The notes under the pieces: generated by a model
Seen by the model: the letters and a program-made list of their open reading frames with translations, nothing else
Databases searched by the model: none
Told to the model about the DNA's origin: nothing
Made by a program: the position numbers and the translations under genes
Shown: one piece after another, positions 19,003 through 31,577 of the stretch
Numbering within the stretch: the first letter of the stretch is position 1
Layout: each line of letters opens with the position of its first letter
DNA from: Lysobacter sp. MMG2
GTDB lineage: Bacteria > Pseudomonadota > Gammaproteobacteria > Xanthomonadales > Xanthomonadaceae
Assembly: GCF_016735495.2 (NCBI RefSeq)
Contig: NZ_JAERQY020000004.1
Span: 340,444-404,443 of the forward strand
DNA: 64,000 nucleotides
Direction: 5' to 3'

Positions 19003-20447
19003 CACGCGGTCTCCAGTTCGGCGGCGACCGGCGCCGGTGCGGTGGTGAGATAGGGGCGCGGATCGGTGATCTCGCCGGCGACCGCGCAGGCGGCCGCGGT
19101 GGCCGGCGAGGCGAGCACGGTGCGCGCGCCCTTGCCCTGGCGTCCTTCGAAATTGCGATTGCTGGTGGACACGGCCAGCTGTCCCGGACCGACGATGTCG
19201 CCGTTCATGGCGATGCACATGGAACAGCCAGGCTCGCGCCATTCCGCGCCGGCCTCGCGCACGATGAGGTCGATGCCTTCGCGCTCGGCCTCGCGCTTGA
19301 CCTGCTCCGAGCCGGGCACGACCAGCATGCGCACGCGCGGATGCACGCGCCGGCCGCGCAGTACGTTCGCCGCTTCGCGCAGGTCGGACAGGCGCGAGTT
19401 CGTGCAACTGCCGACGAACACCACGTCCACCGCGCGTCCCGCCAGCGGCGCGCCGGCCTGCCAGCCCATGTACTCGCGCGCCTTGGCTTCGTCGCCGTCG
19501 TCGTTCGCCGGAACGTTGGCGCTGATCGCGGCGACCTGGCCCGGATGCGTGCCCCAGGTGACGGTCGGCTGGATGTCGCGCGCGTCGATGGTCACTTCGC
19601 GATCGAAGCGCGCGCCCTCGTCGCTGCGCAGCTGCGCCCAGCGCGCCACGGCTTCATCGAACGCGCTGCCCTGCGGCGCGCGGGGACGTCCGCGCAGGTA
19701 ATCGAAGGTCACGTCATCCGGTGCGATCAGGCCCGCGCGCGCGCCGGCCTCGATCGACATGTTGCACACCGTCATGCGCTGCTCCATCGACAGCGAACGG
19801 ATGGCCGAGCCGCGGTACTCGATGACATGGCCGGTGCCGCCGTTGACGCCGATCACGCCGATCACGTGCAGGATCAGGTCCTTCGCGCCGACGCCCGGCC
19901 CGAGTTCGCCGTCGATGGTGATGGCCAGCGTCTTCGGCCGGCGTTGCAGCAGGCACTGCGTGGCCAGGACGTGGCCGACTTCACTGGTGCCGATGCCGAA
20001 GGCCAGAGCGCCGAACGCGCCGTGCGTGGCGGTGTGGCTGTCGCCGCAGACGATGGTCTGGCCCGGCTGGGTGAGGCCGAGTTCCGGCCCCATCACGTGC
20101 ACGATGCCGCGCTGCGGGCTGTCGTAGTCGAACAACTCCACGCCAAAGCGCGTGCAGTTGCCGCGCAGCGTTTCGACCTGGGCGCGCGCTTCGGCGTTGA
20201 CGTAGGGACGCTGGCCGGCCGCGTCGACCGGCAGCGTCGGCGTGGAATGGTCCAGCGTGCCTTTCGTGCGGCCGGGGCGCCGCACCGGCAGGCCGCGCAG
20301 TTCGAGTTCAGCGAATGCCTGCGGCGAGGTGACCTCGTGGATCAGGTGCAGATCGATGTACAGGATCGCGGGCGCGGTGTCGGTCTCGGGCGTGACGATG
20401 TGCGCGTCCCAGAGTTTGTCGAAGAGGGTGCGGGGTGGGTGGGTCAT
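19002..20447 (-). CDS. leuC: 3-isopropylmalate dehydratase large subunit
   Basis: A 481-residue aconitase-family protein that carries the [4Fe-4S] cluster. Ligand cysteines are visible in [16 protein letters not shown] and [13 protein letters not shown], and the substrate-binding [20 protein letters not shown] is present. The ATG is chosen at [13 protein letters not shown], the family N terminus; the longer open frame upstream is not conserved. The gene starts 70 bp after leuA, the largest gap in the leu part of the operon; that gap contains a GC-rich GCCCCG hairpin that may affect relative expression. Confidence 0.96.
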   Translation of the reverse strand: MTHPPRTLFDKLWDAHIVTPETDTAPAILYIDLHLIHEVTSPQAFAELELRGLPVRRPGRTKGTLDHSTPTLPVDAAGQRPYVNAEARAQVETLRGNCTRFGVELFDYDSPQRGIVHVMGPELGLTQPGQTIVCGDSHTATHGAFGALAFGIGTSEVGHVLATQCLLQRRPKTLAITIDGELGPGVGAKDLILHVIGVIGVNGGTGHVIEYRGSAIRSLSMEQRMTVCNMSIEAGARAGLIAPDDVTFDYLRGRPRAPQGSAFDEAVARWAQLRSDEGARFDREVTIDARDIQPTVTWGTHPGQVAAISANVPANDDGDEAKAREYMGWQAGAPLAGRAVDVVFVGSCTNSRLSDLREAANVLRGRRVHPRVRMLVVPGSEQVKREAEREGIDLIVREAGAEWREPGCSMCIAMNGDIVGPGQLAVSTSNRNFEGRQGKGARTVLASPATAAACAVAGEITDPRPYLTTAPAPVAAELETA

Positions 20448-20517
20448 GTGGGCCACTGGCTTGGGTCTTCCTGGCGTCTGGCATGGCCCCGCTCCTGCGG
20501 AACGGGGCGCGGTGGGT

Positions 20518-22091
<1,574 letters not shown>

Positions 22092-22095
<4 letters not shown>

Positions 22096-23186
22096 GCGTA
22101 GAGCTCCTCGTGGACGCGCGCGATGGCGGCGGCGCGGGGCGTGGTGGACGGGATGGGGTTCAGGGTGGCGATGGCCGGCTCCAGGGCGGCGGCCTGTTCA
22201 CGATGGCGGCGGCGCGGACGGCGCGGCGCGCGCGGGCGCACGTCCGACAGCAACTGCGCGAGCACGCCCGCGTCGAGGTTGCCGCCGGAGACGACGGCGC
22301 ACTTGCGCTTGCCGGCAATGCGCCGCCCGGCCGCGAGCGCGAGCGCGCCGGCGCCTTCGGCGATGACGTGCTCCTCCAGCGCGAGGCGCACCAGGGTTTC
22401 GCGCAGTTCGGCCTCGCGCACGACGATGACGTCGTCGAGCAGTTCCGCGAGCAGGCGCTGCGTGAGCTGGCCGGGTTCCTTCACCCGCACGCCGTCGGCC
22501 AGCGTGGCCGCGGGATCGCGCAGGGTCCGATCGCCGCGCAGTGCGCGTGCCATCGCGTCGACGCCTTCGACCTGCGCACCGATCACGCGCACGCCCTGCG
22601 ACTTCAACGCGAGGGCGACGCCGGAGGCGAGGCCGCCGCCGCCGATCGGTACCAGTACCACGTCGGGCGCGAGCGCGGCCAGTTCCAGGCCGACGGTGCC
22701 CTGGCCGGCGATCACGTCGGGATCGTCGAAGGCCGACAGCACGCGGTAGCCGTTCTGTGCGGCGAGTTCGGCCGCGAACGCCTTGGCTTCGTCGTACGAA
22801 TCGCCGTGCAGGCGCACGGTCGCGCCCCAGTGCGACACGCCGGCGATCTTGGTCTGCGGCGCGCCGCGCGGCATCACGGTGATGGCGTTGACACCCAGGC
22901 GGTAGGCGGCCCACGCCAATCCTTGCGCATGATTGCCGGCGGAGGCGGCGATCACGGGGCGATGGTCGCCGCGCTCGCGCGCGGCCAGCAGTGCATTCAG
23001 GGCGCCGCGCACCTTGTACGAACCGGTGCGTTGCAGGTTCTCCAGCTTCAGCCAGCAGCCGAAGCGCTCGGCGTGGTGCAGTGGCGTTGCCGACAGGTAG
23101 CGGCGCAGGCGGGCCTGCGCTGCCAACACGTCGGCGGCGGTGACGGTCGCGTCTGTGCGTACGTCGGTGACTACGTCGCCGTCCAT
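22092..23186 (-). CDS. ilvA: Threonine dehydratase, short form without regulatory domain
   Basis: A PLP enzyme that deaminates threonine to 2-ketobutyrate, the entry to isoleucine. The PLP lysine is in [13 protein letters not shown], the phosphate-binding glycine loop is [14 protein letters not shown], and the serine-type motif SAGNHAQG is present. At 364 residues it is about 150 shorter than E. coli IlvA and lacks the two C-terminal ACT-like regulatory regions, so isoleucine inhibition through them is not expected. The last 45 residues are an odd arginine- and alanine-rich tail. The gene sits between ilvE (4-bp gap) and leuA (4-bp overlap), so its role is biosynthetic. Confidence 0.93.
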
Positions 23187-23190
23187 GGCC

Positions 23191-24165
23191 TCAGACCACC
23201 GTCAGCCAGTGCGCATGTGCGGCGTCTTCGCCGCGCACGACACGCGCGTACTGTGCCTGCAGCACGCGTGTCACCGGGTTGTCGCCGAACTCGCGGCGGT
23301 CCAGTGCGCTGATCGGGGCGATCTCCGCCGCCGTGCCGCAGACGAACACTTCGTCCGCGTCCAGCAGCTCGTGATGCGTCACCGGCCGCGAGCGCGCGCC
23401 GCTCAGCGCCATCACCGTGTCGCGGGTGATGCCCGGCAGTGCGTCGCGATGCTCGACCGCGGTGACTTCGCCGTTGCGCACCATGAACACATTGGCGCCC
23501 GTGCACTCGACGACATAACCGTCGTCGTCGACGAACAGCGCTTCATCGAACCCGCGCAGGCGCGATTCGCGCTTGGCCAGGATGGAGTTGATGTAGGCCC
23601 CGCACAACTTCAGCGGCGGCAGCGACGAGGCGGGGTTGCGCTTCCACGGCGACACGGTCAGGCGCGAGCGCTTGCCGTTGAGGTGGACCACCGTGGGCAG
23701 CGTGACGACCATGAAGTGCTGGCTCAGCCCCGGCACGTCCAGGCCGACGGACACGCCTTCCGCGCCCGTGCCCAGCCACGTCAACGGGCGGACGTAGGCA
23801 TCGCGGTGGCCGTTGGCGCGCAGCGTCTGCAGCGTCGCCTCGAAGGCCTGCGCGACGTCGAAGTCGATGCCCAGCAGATCCGCGCCCTTGCGCATGCGCT
23901 CCAGGTGCTCGGGCAGCCGGAACACCGCGGCGCCATCGCGCGTGGCGTAGCTGCGGATGCCTTCGAACACGCCGGTGCCGTAGTGCATCGCGTGCGTGGT
24001 CAGCGGCGCCTGCAGCGTGTCGGCGCTGCTCAGTTCGCCGTCGAACCACAGCAGCGGCATGCCGGGGCGGCGCGCCTCGTCGCGCAGTTCGATGGGGCGA
24101 GTCGCCGGCTGTGCGGCCGAATGTTGTCGCGCGGGCGGCGGTGCGGGTGTGGCGGTCACTGACAT
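23191..24165 (-). CDS. ilvE: Branched-chain amino acid aminotransferase
   Basis: A 324-residue fold-type IV PLP aminotransferase that makes the final step to Leu, Ile and Val. Evidence: GTGVFEGIRSY, the lysine within LPPLKLCGAYINSILAKRE that forms the Schiff base, and FDEALFVDDDGYVVECTGANVF. The first 35 residues (rich in Ala and Pro) extend beyond the usual N terminus; an in-frame ATG at residue 36 (MPLLWFDG) is an alternative start. The gene start overlaps the end of ilvM by 10 bp, and ilvA starts 4 bp after its stop, so it is embedded in the operon. Confidence 0.94.
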   Translation of the reverse strand: MSVTATPAPPPARQHSAAQPATRPIELRDEARRPGMPLLWFDGELSSADTLQAPLTTHAMHYGTGVFEGIRSYATRDGAAVFRLPEHLERMRKGADLLGIDFDVAQAFEATLQTLRANGHRDAYVRPLTWLGTGAEGVSVGLDVPGLSQHFMVVTLPTVVHLNGKRSRLTVSPWKRNPASSLPPLKLCGAYINSILAKRESRLRGFDEALFVDDDGYVVECTGANVFMVRNGEVTAVEHRDALPGITRDTVMALSGARSRPVTHHELLDADEVFVCGTAAEIAPISALDRREFGDNPVTRVLQAQYARVVRGEDAAHAHWLTVV

Positions 24166-24392
24166 GGCGACACCTCCACCGACAGGCAGTCGTAGAGCTT
24201 GGCGAGCTGGTGCTGCAGGTTGGCGTCGTCGCGTTCGCCTTCCACGGTCAGCCGCAGGTACCAGCGGTCGCCGTCGGCCTGCGCTTCGCCGTCGACGGCA
24301 AGCGGACGGAAGCCGCGGCGCTCGGCGGCGCCCAGTACCCGCGACAGCGCGCCTTCGGCCTGACGGAGCGTGAGATCAAGCTGGTATCGCAT
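24156..24392 (-). CDS. ilvM: Acetolactate synthase small subunit (IlvM-like, ACT domain)
   Basis: A 78-residue single ACT-domain protein starting MRYQLDLTLRQAEGALSRV, the IlvM pattern, with DRWYLRLTVEG in the second half. It pairs with the catalytic subunit encoded just upstream and supports activity and, in some isoforms, valine feedback. The start overlaps the end of ilvG by 17 bp and the end overlaps ilvE by 10 bp. Identification rests on size, position and pattern. Confidence 0.9.
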   Translation of the reverse strand: MRYQLDLTLRQAEGALSRVLGAAERRGFRPLAVDGEAQADGDRWYLRLTVEGERDDANLQHQLAKLYDCLSVEVSPCQ

Positions 24393-26112
24393 GGCGGGGA
24401 TCCTCGTTGGGGGTGGGAGGGTTGGACGCGGCGTCGAGCTCCGGATCGAGCATCTGCGCATTGTTGTGATTGGGCGGAACCAGCGGCCACACGTTGGCGG
24501 CCTGGTCGATGGCGACATGCAGCAGCGCGGGGCCGTCGATGGCGAGCAGCGCCTGCAGCGCGTCCTCCACGCGATCGGCGCGATCGACGTGCAGCGCCTG
24601 CACGCCGAACGCCGCCGCGATCGCGCCGAAGTCGGGGTTGTCGGACAGGTCGACCTCGGAATAGCGCCGGTCGAAGAACAGTTCCTGCCACTGGCGCACC
24701 ATGCCCAGCGCCTGGTTGTCCAGCAGCACGATCTTGATCGGCAGGCCATAGCGGCGCAGCGTCGCCAGCTCCTGCACGTTCATCAGGAACGAACCGTCGC
24801 CGCTGACGCACACGACCTGAGCATCGGTGGATTGCAGTTGCGCGCCGATGGCGGCGGGCAGACCGAAGCCCATCGCGCCCAGCGCGCCGCTGGTGAGGTG
24901 TTGGCGCGGATCGCCGAAGCGCCAGTGCTGCGCGACCCACATCTGGTGCTGGCCGACATCGCAGGCGACGATCGCGCCCGGCGCCATTTCGGACAGACGC
25001 TTCAGCAATGCGGGCGCGTACACCGTTTCGCCGGGCGCGTCGTAGCGCGCGGCGCACTCGCGCATGCGCTGCTGGCAGGTCGCGCGCCAGGCGCGGCGCG
25101 CGGCGCCGTTGCGGCCGTGCAGGTGCGCGGCGCAGGGCAGGGTCAACGAGGTCAGGGTGCGACGGATGTCGCCGCAGACCGCGGCATCGGCATGGCGCAG
25201 CTTGCCGATCTCGCATGCATCCAGGTCCATGTGCACCACGCGCGCATTCGGCGCGAACTCGGCGAGCTTGCCGGTGGCGCGATCGTCGAAGCGCGCGCCG
25301 ACGACCAGCAGCAGGTCGGCCTCCTGCACCGCCAGATTGGCGGCGCGGCTGCCGTGCATGCCCAGCATGCCCAGGTTGAGCGCGTGGCCCGACGGCAGCG
25401 CGCCCAGGCCCTTGAGCGTCAGCACCGTCGGAATCTGCGTGGCGTCGACGAAGGTGCGGAACGCCTGCACCGCATCGCCCAGCGCGATGCCGCCGCCGCC
25501 GTAGATCACCGGCTTGTGCGCCTGCGAAAGCAGGGCCAGCGCGGCATGCAGCGAGGCGTCCTTCGGCGCGGGCGCATCGTCGATGTCGTGTGGAACGTGC
25601 GGCGGCAGATGCGAGGCGTCGCCGATCTGCACGTCCTTGGGCAGATCGATCAGCACCGGGCCGGGGCGTCCGGAACGCGCCAGGCGGAACGCCTCGGCGA
25701 CGACGTTCGGCAAGTCGTCCACGCGGCGCAGCAGGAAGCTGTGCTTGACGATCGGCATGGTCATGCCGAACACGTCCAGCTCCTGGAACGCATCGGTGCC
25801 CATCAGCGCCGTCGGCACCTGGCCGGTGATGATCACCATCGGCACCGAATCGAGCATCGCGTCGGCGATGCCCGTGACCAGATTCGATGCGCCGGGACCG
25901 GAGGTCGCCACGCATACACCAACGCGCCCGCTGGCCCGTGCATACCCGTTGGCCGCGAAGGCCGCACCTTGCTCGTGCCGGACCAGCACATGCTTGAGAT
26001 CCGAACCGTGCAGGGCATCGTAGAAGGGCATGATCGCGCCGCCCGGATAGCCGAAGAGCGTGTCCACGCCTTCGGCCGACAGGGCTTGCGCCAGCCAGCG
26101 AGCACCGTTCAT
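24376..26112 (-). CDS. ilvG: Acetolactate synthase large (catalytic) subunit
   Basis: A 578-residue ThDP enzyme that condenses pyruvate with pyruvate or 2-ketobutyrate, the shared first step of Val/Leu and second step of Ile. The activating glutamate lies in VRHEQGAAFAANGYAR, the FAD/central domain follows, and the ThDP/Mg motif is VSGDGSFLMNVQELATLRRY with the later NQALGMVRQWQE. The start ATG shares one base with the ilvC stop (TGATG). It could equally be called ilvB; the 78-residue ACT partner immediately downstream favours the ilvGM naming. Confidence 0.96.
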   Translation of the reverse strand: MNGARWLAQALSAEGVDTLFGYPGGAIMPFYDALHGSDLKHVLVRHEQGAAFAANGYARASGRVGVCVATSGPGASNLVTGIADAMLDSVPMVIITGQVPTALMGTDAFQELDVFGMTMPIVKHSFLLRRVDDLPNVVAEAFRLARSGRPGPVLIDLPKDVQIGDASHLPPHVPHDIDDAPAPKDASLHAALALLSQAHKPVIYGGGGIALGDAVQAFRTFVDATQIPTVLTLKGLGALPSGHALNLGMLGMHGSRAANLAVQEADLLLVVGARFDDRATGKLAEFAPNARVVHMDLDACEIGKLRHADAAVCGDIRRTLTSLTLPCAAHLHGRNGAARRAWRATCQQRMRECAARYDAPGETVYAPALLKRLSEMAPGAIVACDVGQHQMWVAQHWRFGDPRQHLTSGALGAMGFGLPAAIGAQLQSTDAQVVCVSGDGSFLMNVQELATLRRYGLPIKIVLLDNQALGMVRQWQELFFDRRYSEVDLSDNPDFGAIAAAFGVQALHVDRADRVEDALQALLAIDGPALLHVAIDQAANVWPLVPPNHNNAQMLDPELDAASNPPTPNEDPRHAIPA

Positions 26113-27131
26113 CACGCCGCCTCTGTCTGCGATTCGCGCTTTCCGGCGGCCGCGGACGGCGTCGCCTGCGGCGCGGTGGAAAGCCATTTCATGTTGGCGC
26201 GCAGCTTCTTGCCGACGGCCTCGATCGGATGCTCCAGGTCGCCCTGCTTGAGCGCCTTGTAGTTCGCGTTGCCGGCGGCGTACTCGGCGATCCACTGGCG
26301 CGCGAACGTGCCGTCCTGGATCTCGGTGAGGATCTTCTTCATCTGCGCGCGCGTGTTGTCGTCGACGACGTAGGTGCCGCGCGTGAGCGCGCCGTACTGC
26401 GCGGTCTCGCTGATGAACTCGTGCATGCGCGTGATGCCGCCTTCATAGAACAGGTCGACGATCAGCTTCAGTTCGTGCAGGCATTCGTAGTACGCGACCT
26501 CCGGCTGGTAGCCGGCTTCCACCAGCGTTTCCCAGCCGGCCTGCACCAGCTTGGTGGCGCCGCCACAGAGCACGGCCTGCTCGCCGAACAGGTCGGTCTC
26601 GGTCTCTTCCTTGAAGGTGGTGCGGATGGCGTTCTGGCGCGCGCCGCCGATGCCGGCGCAGTAGGTCAGCGCAAGCTGCTCGGCATTGCCGCTATTGTCC
26701 TGGTGGACGGCATACACCGACGGCACGCCGCGGCCGATCTCGTACTCGCGGCGCACCAGCGCGCCCGGGCCCTTGGGTGCGACCAGCACGACGTCCAGGT
26801 CCTCGCGCGGCGTGATCTGCCCGTAATGCACGTTGAAGCCGTGCGCGAACAGCAGGCACGCGCCGGGTGCGATGTTCGGCTCGATCACCTCGCCGTAGAG
26901 CTGCGGCTGGACCATGTCCGGCGTGAGCACGGCGACGAGCTGCGCGTCCTTCACCGCTTCGGCGGGCGATTTGACGGTGAAGCCGTCCGCCTTCGCCTTG
27001 ATCTCGGTCGGGCCGCCGGGGCGCAGGCCGATGGTCACGTCGAAACCGGAGTCGCGCAGGTTCAGCGCGTGCGCGCGGCCCTGGCTGCCGTAGCCGACGA
27101 TGGCGATGCGGGGTTTGGCTTGGGTGCTCAT
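26112..27131 (-). CDS. ilvC: Ketol-acid reductoisomerase (class I)
   Basis: A 339-residue short-form KARI. It isomerises and reduces acetolactate and acetohydroxybutyrate with NADPH. Evidence: Rossmann motif [17 protein letters not shown], metal-binding residues in [12 protein letters not shown] and [14 protein letters not shown], and the catalytic serine in ISETAQYG. E. coli has the long class II form, so this is the common class I type. The start at [15 protein letters not shown] follows a 66-bp gap after ilvD, and the stop overlaps ilvG by one base. Confidence 0.97.
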   Translation of the reverse strand: MSTQAKPRIAIVGYGSQGRAHALNLRDSGFDVTIGLRPGGPTEIKAKADGFTVKSPAEAVKDAQLVAVLTPDMVQPQLYGEVIEPNIAPGACLLFAHGFNVHYGQITPREDLDVVLVAPKGPGALVRREYEIGRGVPSVYAVHQDNSGNAEQLALTYCAGIGGARQNAIRTTFKEETETDLFGEQAVLCGGATKLVQAGWETLVEAGYQPEVAYYECLHELKLIVDLFYEGGITRMHEFISETAQYGALTRGTYVVDDNTRAQMKKILTEIQDGTFARQWIAEYAAGNANYKALKQGDLEHPIEAVGKKLRANMKWLSTAPQATPSAAAGKRESQTEAA

Positions 27132-27197
27132 GTAAGTGTCCGTTGGGTGAAAGGGTGGGCGGGGCAATGCGGTAACGGGTCCGACGGAAATGCCGTC

Positions 27198-28949
27198 TCA
27201 GACCAGGAACAGTTCCTTCGCTTCATCAGGTTCGATGGGCTCCCCGACGACCTGCACGGGGATCTCGCGGGACTTCGCGCGCGCGGCATCCAGCGGGCCC
27301 GGCGCAGTGACCGCGCCGCGCGAGGCCGAACTCACCTGCGCGGCGTACTTGGCGAGCACACCGGTGGTGACGCGCGGCGCGATGCGCGCCACCGGCCGCG
27401 TCCGCAGGTCGGCATCGACGTCGATGCGGCGCGTGGTGACGTCGATACGCACGCGGTCGCCATCACGCAGCTTGGCGAGCGGGCCGCCGCGCCCGGCTTC
27501 GGGTGAAATGTGGCCGACCATGAAGCCGTGCGTGGCGCCGCTGAAGCGGCCGTCGGTGATCAGCGCCACGTCGTTGCCGAGCCCCTGTCCGACCAGCGCG
27601 GCCGTGACGGCGAGCATCTCGCGCATGCCCGGGCCGCCGGCGGGGCCTTCGAAACGGATCACGACGACGTCGCCGGCACGGATCGTGTGCGCCTGCACGG
27701 CGGCGAACGCGGCTTCCTCCGAATCGAACACGCGCGCCGTGCCTTCGAAATGTTCGATGCCGTGGCCGGCGAGCTTGAGGATGCAGCCTTCAGGTGCGAG
27801 ATCGCCGTAGAGGATCGAATAGCCGCCGCGCGGCTTGAGCGGACGCGCGATCGGATGCACCACGTCCTGTGCGCCCGGTGCGGGAACCTCGTCCAGCTCG
27901 GCGAAGAAACTGCGGCCGGTGACGGTGGGAATGTCTTCGATGAGGCCGGCCGCGCGCAGTTCGCGCGCGACCAGGGCGGTGCCGCCGTATTCGAACATCT
28001 CCGCCGCGGTGTAGCGCCCGCCGGGTTTGAGGTCGGCGATGACGGGCGTGCGCGCGGCAGCTTCGAATTCCTCCAGGTCGAACGCCACGCCGGCTTCGTG
28101 CGCGATCGCCAGCAGATGCAGCGCGGCGTTGGTGGAGCCCGCGGTGGCCGAGACCGCGCACGCCGCGTTGCGCAGCGCGACGGGAGAGAGAATCTCGCGC
28201 GGTCCCGGTCCACCGTTGCGCAAACGCTGCATCACCATCGCGCCGCAGGCCCGCGCGGCGGCGGGCTTGTCGGCGTGGACGGCGGGAATGTCGTTGAGCT
28301 GGAGCGGCGACAGGCCGAGGAACGTCAGCACCATCGCCATCGTGTTGGCGGTGAACTGGCCGCCGCACGCGCCCGCGCCGGGACAGGCGTGCGATTCGAT
28401 CCGATGCAGTTCGGCGTCGTCGATGCGACCGGCCGAGTGCGCGCCCACCGCCTCGAAAACGTCCTGCACGGTCAGCGCCTTGTCGCTGCCGTCCTTGCGG
28501 CAGTGGCCGGGCATGATGGTGCCGCCGTAGAGGATCACGGTCGGGATATCGAGCCGCGCCGCCGCCATCGCCGCGGCCGGAATCGTCTTGTCGCAGCCCA
28601 CCAGCAGCACCATCGCGTCCAGGCTATGGCCGTTCACCGCCAGCTCGATGGAGTCGGCGATGGTCTCGCGCGAGGCCAGCGAAGCGCGCATGCCGTCGGA
28701 GCCCATCGCGATGCCATCGGTGACGGCGATGGTGTTGAACTCGATCGGCGTGCCGCCGTTCTCGATGACGCCGGCGCGCACGTGCTGGGCCAGGTCGCGC
28801 AGCGTGAAGTTGCACGGCGAGACGTCCGACCACGTGTGCACCACGGCGACCAGCGGCTTGGCGATCGCCTCGTCGTCCAGCCCGGTGGCGCGCAGCATGG
28901 CGCGTGCCGGAGCGCGTGCGGGGCCTTGCTTGATGGCATTGCTTCTCAC
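27198..28949 (-). CDS. ilvD: Dihydroxy-acid dehydratase
   Basis: A 583-residue Fe-S dehydratase that converts dihydroxy acids to 2-ketoisovalerate and 2-keto-3-methylvalerate. It shows [17 protein letters not shown], the cluster/Mg block [37 protein letters not shown] and C-terminal [20 protein letters not shown]. The start is a GTG with AGGAGA upstream; the family N terminus ([20 protein letters not shown]) begins there. It is the first structural gene of the operon, 36 bp after the attenuator, so it is directly controlled by Leu/Ile/Val supply. Confidence 0.96.
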   Translation of the reverse strand: MRSNAIKQGPARAPARAMLRATGLDDEAIAKPLVAVVHTWSDVSPCNFTLRDLAQHVRAGVIENGGTPIEFNTIAVTDGIAMGSDGMRASLASRETIADSIELAVNGHSLDAMVLLVGCDKTIPAAAMAAARLDIPTVILYGGTIMPGHCRKDGSDKALTVQDVFEAVGAHSAGRIDDAELHRIESHACPGAGACGGQFTANTMAMVLTFLGLSPLQLNDIPAVHADKPAAARACGAMVMQRLRNGGPGPREILSPVALRNAACAVSATAGSTNAALHLLAIAHEAGVAFDLEEFEAAARTPVIADLKPGGRYTAAEMFEYGGTALVARELRAAGLIEDIPTVTGRSFFAELDEVPAPGAQDVVHPIARPLKPRGGYSILYGDLAPEGCILKLAGHGIEHFEGTARVFDSEEAAFAAVQAHTIRAGDVVVIRFEGPAGGPGMREMLAVTAALVGQGLGNDVALITDGRFSGATHGFMVGHISPEAGRGGPLAKLRDGDRVRIDVTTRRIDVDADLRTRPVARIAPRVTTGVLAKYAAQVSSASRGAVTAPGPLDAARAKSREIPVQVVGEPIEPDEAKELFLV

Positions 28950-28985
28950 GAACTGCGTTCTCCTGACTGGGGAAACCGCAGGCCC

Positions 28986-29023
28986 AAAACAAAGACCCCG
29001 CGCCGTTTCGGGCGCGGGGTCTT
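28986..29023 (-). terminator. Attenuator terminator of the ilv-leu operon
   Basis: On the minus strand, a perfect 13-bp stem (AAGACCCCGCGCC with its complement) around a short loop, followed by TTGTTTT. It sits between the leader peptide stop and the ilvD GTG, where a transcription attenuator is expected. Confidence 0.92.
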
Positions 29024-29054
29024 GGGTATCGACCTGGGGTGTGTGGTGTCTTAC

Positions 29055-29240
29055 TTACACAAACCCGTACTCCGCGCTGGCAAGCCCGGTAATAAGTACG
29101 AGTACAAGAATGAGCGCCGAGAGGGGCGCGATCTTGGTCAGCAACTCGAGGGCGCGGGTGTCCGCCGCCTTGCGCAGCGCCACGGCCGGACGGCGGGTCC
29201 GGTGGTGGTCGGTCTGCGAATGGTTGCTGCGTTGCGTCAT
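29055..29240 (-). CDS. ilvL: Leader peptide of the ilv-leu operon attenuator
   Basis: A 61-residue peptide starting MTQRSNHSQTD and ending with a run of control codons: ALILVLVLITGLASAEYGFV. Leu, Ile and Val dominate the run, as in known ilv leaders (E. coli 32 residues). Stalling there when charged tRNA-Leu, -Ile or -Val is scarce should favour an antiterminator and let transcription pass the hairpin at 28986-29023. A TTGACA promoter lies just upstream. The N-terminal third shares MT(Q/H)RS...QTD with the thr leader, suggesting a common origin. Confidence 0.9.
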   Translation of the reverse strand: MTQRSNHSQTDHHRTRRPAVALRKAADTRALELLTKIAPLSALILVLVLITGLASAEYGFV

Positions 29241-29248
29241 GGGTTCGA

Positions 29249-29277
29249 GGTAAACATGGCTTGAATGGGCGTGTCAA
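29249..29277 (-). promoter_or_regulatory. Promoter of the ilv-leu operon
   Basis: On the minus strand, a consensus -35 TTGACA (29272-29277), a 17-bp spacer and a weaker -10 TTTACC (29249-29254), ending 8 bp before the leader peptide ATG. If this is the promoter, the leader mRNA has almost no 5' UTR; the -10 could also lie a few bases off. Confidence 0.6.
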
Positions 29278-29334
29278 CAGTTTCGTTCGCAACTGCGGCG
29301 AAGTCTCACCGCAGCGCGATGGTTACCGTTGCAA

Positions 29335-30624
29335 CTACGTCGTGCCTCCGAGCAGTTGCGTTCGCAGTGCTTCGTAGTCGGCCGACAGCCGTTCGGCGGA
29401 GGCCGGCCAGGCCAGTGTTTCGGCGAGCGCGGGCGGTGCCGGCACCGCGTGGCCGACCAGCGGCTCGACGATGCCGTCGAACTTCGCCGGGTGCGCCGTC
29501 GCGACGACCGCCCACGGACGCGTATCGCCGCGCGAGCGCAGTCCTTCGAGCACCTTCAGCCCCGTCGCGGTGTGCGGACAGGGCACGATGCCGTGCCGTT
29601 CGGGCGCGCGGCGGAGCGTGTCGGTGATATCCTCATCGCTGACCGAGAACGCGGTGACACTTGCGCGCAAGTCATCGTCGTTGCGGTGCCAGTGGCGCAG
29701 GCGCTCGAAATTGCTCGGTGCGCACACGTCCATCGCATTCGCCAGCGTCGCTCTCGTTGCCTGCGGTGCGTAAGCCTCGCCCGCGAAGAAGCGCGGCAGG
29801 ACGTCGTTGGCATTGCAGGCGAGGATCAGTTCGCCGATCGGCAAACCCATGCGACGTGCGACGAACGCGGCGCATGCATTGCCCAGATTGCCGGTCGGCA
29901 CGATGAAGTTGAGCGGCTGCCCGTTCGCGCTCCGGAACCGCAACGCGGCGTGCGCGTAGTACGCCACTTGAGGCAGCAAGCGCCCCAGGCTGATGCTGTT
30001 GGCCGAACTCAGCGGTACGTCGCGACGCAATGCTTCGTCCGACAGCGCCTGCTTCGCCAGCCGCTGGCAATCGTCGAACGTGCCCTGCACGCGGAACGTG
30101 CGCACATTGTCGCCCCAGCATTCCAGGCCGTGCGCCTGGCGCGGCGAAACACGGCCTTCGGGGTAGAGGACGACGACGTTGAAGCCAGGGCGACGATGGA
30201 AGGCCGAGGCCACGGCCGCACCGGTGTCGCCGGACGTGGCTACGACGATCGTGGTCGGTGGTGCGTCGGCATGGCGCAGACGCGACAGCGATTCGGCCAG
30301 GAAGCGTGCGGCGTAGTCCTTGAAGGCCGCCGTCGGACCGTGGAAGAGTTCGAGAAGATGATCGTCTTTGCCGAGCGGTCGCAGCGGTGCATCGAAGGAG
30401 TACGCATGCGTGCAGATATCGGCGAGCGCATCGCGCAACGAGGACGTGGCGAAGTAGGGACGCAGCACGGCATGCGCCGTATCGGCGAGTGTGGCGCCGG
30501 GCGTGATGTCGATGTGTGGGATCGATTCGGGCACGTACAGCCCGCCGTCCGGCGCGAGGCCGGCGACCAGGGCGTCGTCGATCGAGGTGGGCGGCGTCTG
30601 GCCGCGGGTGCTGAGGAAGTTCAT
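29335..30624 (-). CDS. thrC: Threonine synthase
   Basis: A 429-residue PLP enzyme that converts phosphohomoserine to threonine. The N terminus [19 protein letters not shown] is family-typical. The PLP lysine is in [15 protein letters not shown], the phosphate loop is [15 protein letters not shown], and [14 protein letters not shown] follows. It is the short proteobacterial ThrC type. The ATG overlaps the thrB stop (ATGA). It is the last gene of the thr operon; the leader promoter of the ilv operon begins just beyond its stop. Confidence 0.96.
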   Translation of the reverse strand: MNFLSTRGQTPPTSIDDALVAGLAPDGGLYVPESIPHIDITPGATLADTAHAVLRPYFATSSLRDALADICTHAYSFDAPLRPLGKDDHLLELFHGPTAAFKDYAARFLAESLSRLRHADAPPTTIVVATSGDTGAAVASAFHRRPGFNVVVLYPEGRVSPRQAHGLECWGDNVRTFRVQGTFDDCQRLAKQALSDEALRRDVPLSSANSISLGRLLPQVAYYAHAALRFRSANGQPLNFIVPTGNLGNACAAFVARRMGLPIGELILACNANDVLPRFFAGEAYAPQATRATLANAMDVCAPSNFERLRHWHRNDDDLRASVTAFSVSDEDITDTLRRAPERHGIVPCPHTATGLKVLEGLRSRGDTRPWAVVATAHPAKFDGIVEPLVGHAVPAPPALAETLAWPASAERLSADYEALRTQLLGGTT

Positions 30625-31577
30625 GCGCGTTCGATGACCTCCGCGCGCGGGCCGGCCACCGGCGTGACATAGGCGCGTGAACCGTAGCCCGCCGCGGCGA
30701 ACGCAGCCTGCATCGACGGCGCCGCGGCCTGCGCCTGCTCGCGCGATTCGAACCACGCAAAGGTGCTCGGCCCTGCGCCGGAAATGCTGGCCCCGAGCGC
30801 GCCGTGTTCGAGTGCGGCGGCCTTGGCCTCGACGAAGCCGGGAATCAGTGGCGCGCGGCGCGGTTCGACCAGCAGGTCGTGCAGGCCCTCGCGCAACAGC
30901 GTTGCATCACCGCGTTGCAGCCCCGTCAGGAACAGAGCGAGATGCGCGCTCTGTTCGACCACCACCGACAGCGGATACGGATCGGCCAGCACCGCGCGCG
31001 CACGGCGTGTTTCCAGCACCTGATCCGGGTGGACCACGACCGCGTGCAGCCACTGCGGCACCTGCAGCGGGATCATGCGGGTGTCGGTCGCCATCACCAC
31101 GCCGCCGAGCAGCATCGGTGCGACGTTGTCGCCGTGGCGGCTGCCGCTGGACACCGATTCGCCGTCCAGCGCGAATTCGTACAGCGCTTCGCGCGGCAGC
31201 GGTGTGTCGAGCAACGCGTTCGCCGCGACCAGCGCGGCCACGCACGAGGCCGCCGAACCGCCGAGGCCGGAGCCGAGCGGAATGCCTTTTTCCAGTTCCA
31301 CGGTGAAGCCGTGAGCAAGCCCCAGCTTGTTGCGAAGACTGATCAGTGCCTGTCCGGCGGTGTTGCGTTCGGCCTGCAGCGGCAGCGAGTCCGCGCCGGG
31401 CACGTGGCCTCGGATCGCGTCGATGCGGACGACGGGTTCGGCGATGCGCCGTACGATCGCGACGTCGCGTACGCCGACGATGGAATGGCCGAGCAGATCG
31501 AAGCCCACGCCGATATTGCCGACGCTGCCCGGCGCGAACGCGCGGGCGATGGGCTGTGCCTCGATGTCGTCGCTCAT
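30621..31577 (-). CDS. thrB: Homoserine kinase
   Basis: A 318-residue GHMP-superfamily kinase that phosphorylates homoserine. Evidence: [18 protein letters not shown] near the N terminus, the ATP loop [20 protein letters not shown], and C-terminal [13 protein letters not shown]. Both ends overlap neighbours by four bases (ATGA with thrA and thrC), so the three thr genes are translationally coupled. Confidence 0.96.
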   Translation of the reverse strand: MSDDIEAQPIARAFAPGSVGNIGVGFDLLGHSIVGVRDVAIVRRIAEPVVRIDAIRGHVPGADSLPLQAERNTAGQALISLRNKLGLAHGFTVELEKGIPLGSGLGGSAASCVAALVAANALLDTPLPREALYEFALDGESVSSGSRHGDNVAPMLLGGVVMATDTRMIPLQVPQWLHAVVVHPDQVLETRRARAVLADPYPLSVVVEQSAHLALFLTGLQRGDATLLREGLHDLLVEPRRAPLIPGFVEAKAAALEHGALGASISGAGPSTFAWFESREQAQAAAPSMQAAFAAAGYGSRAYVTPVAGPRAEVIERA

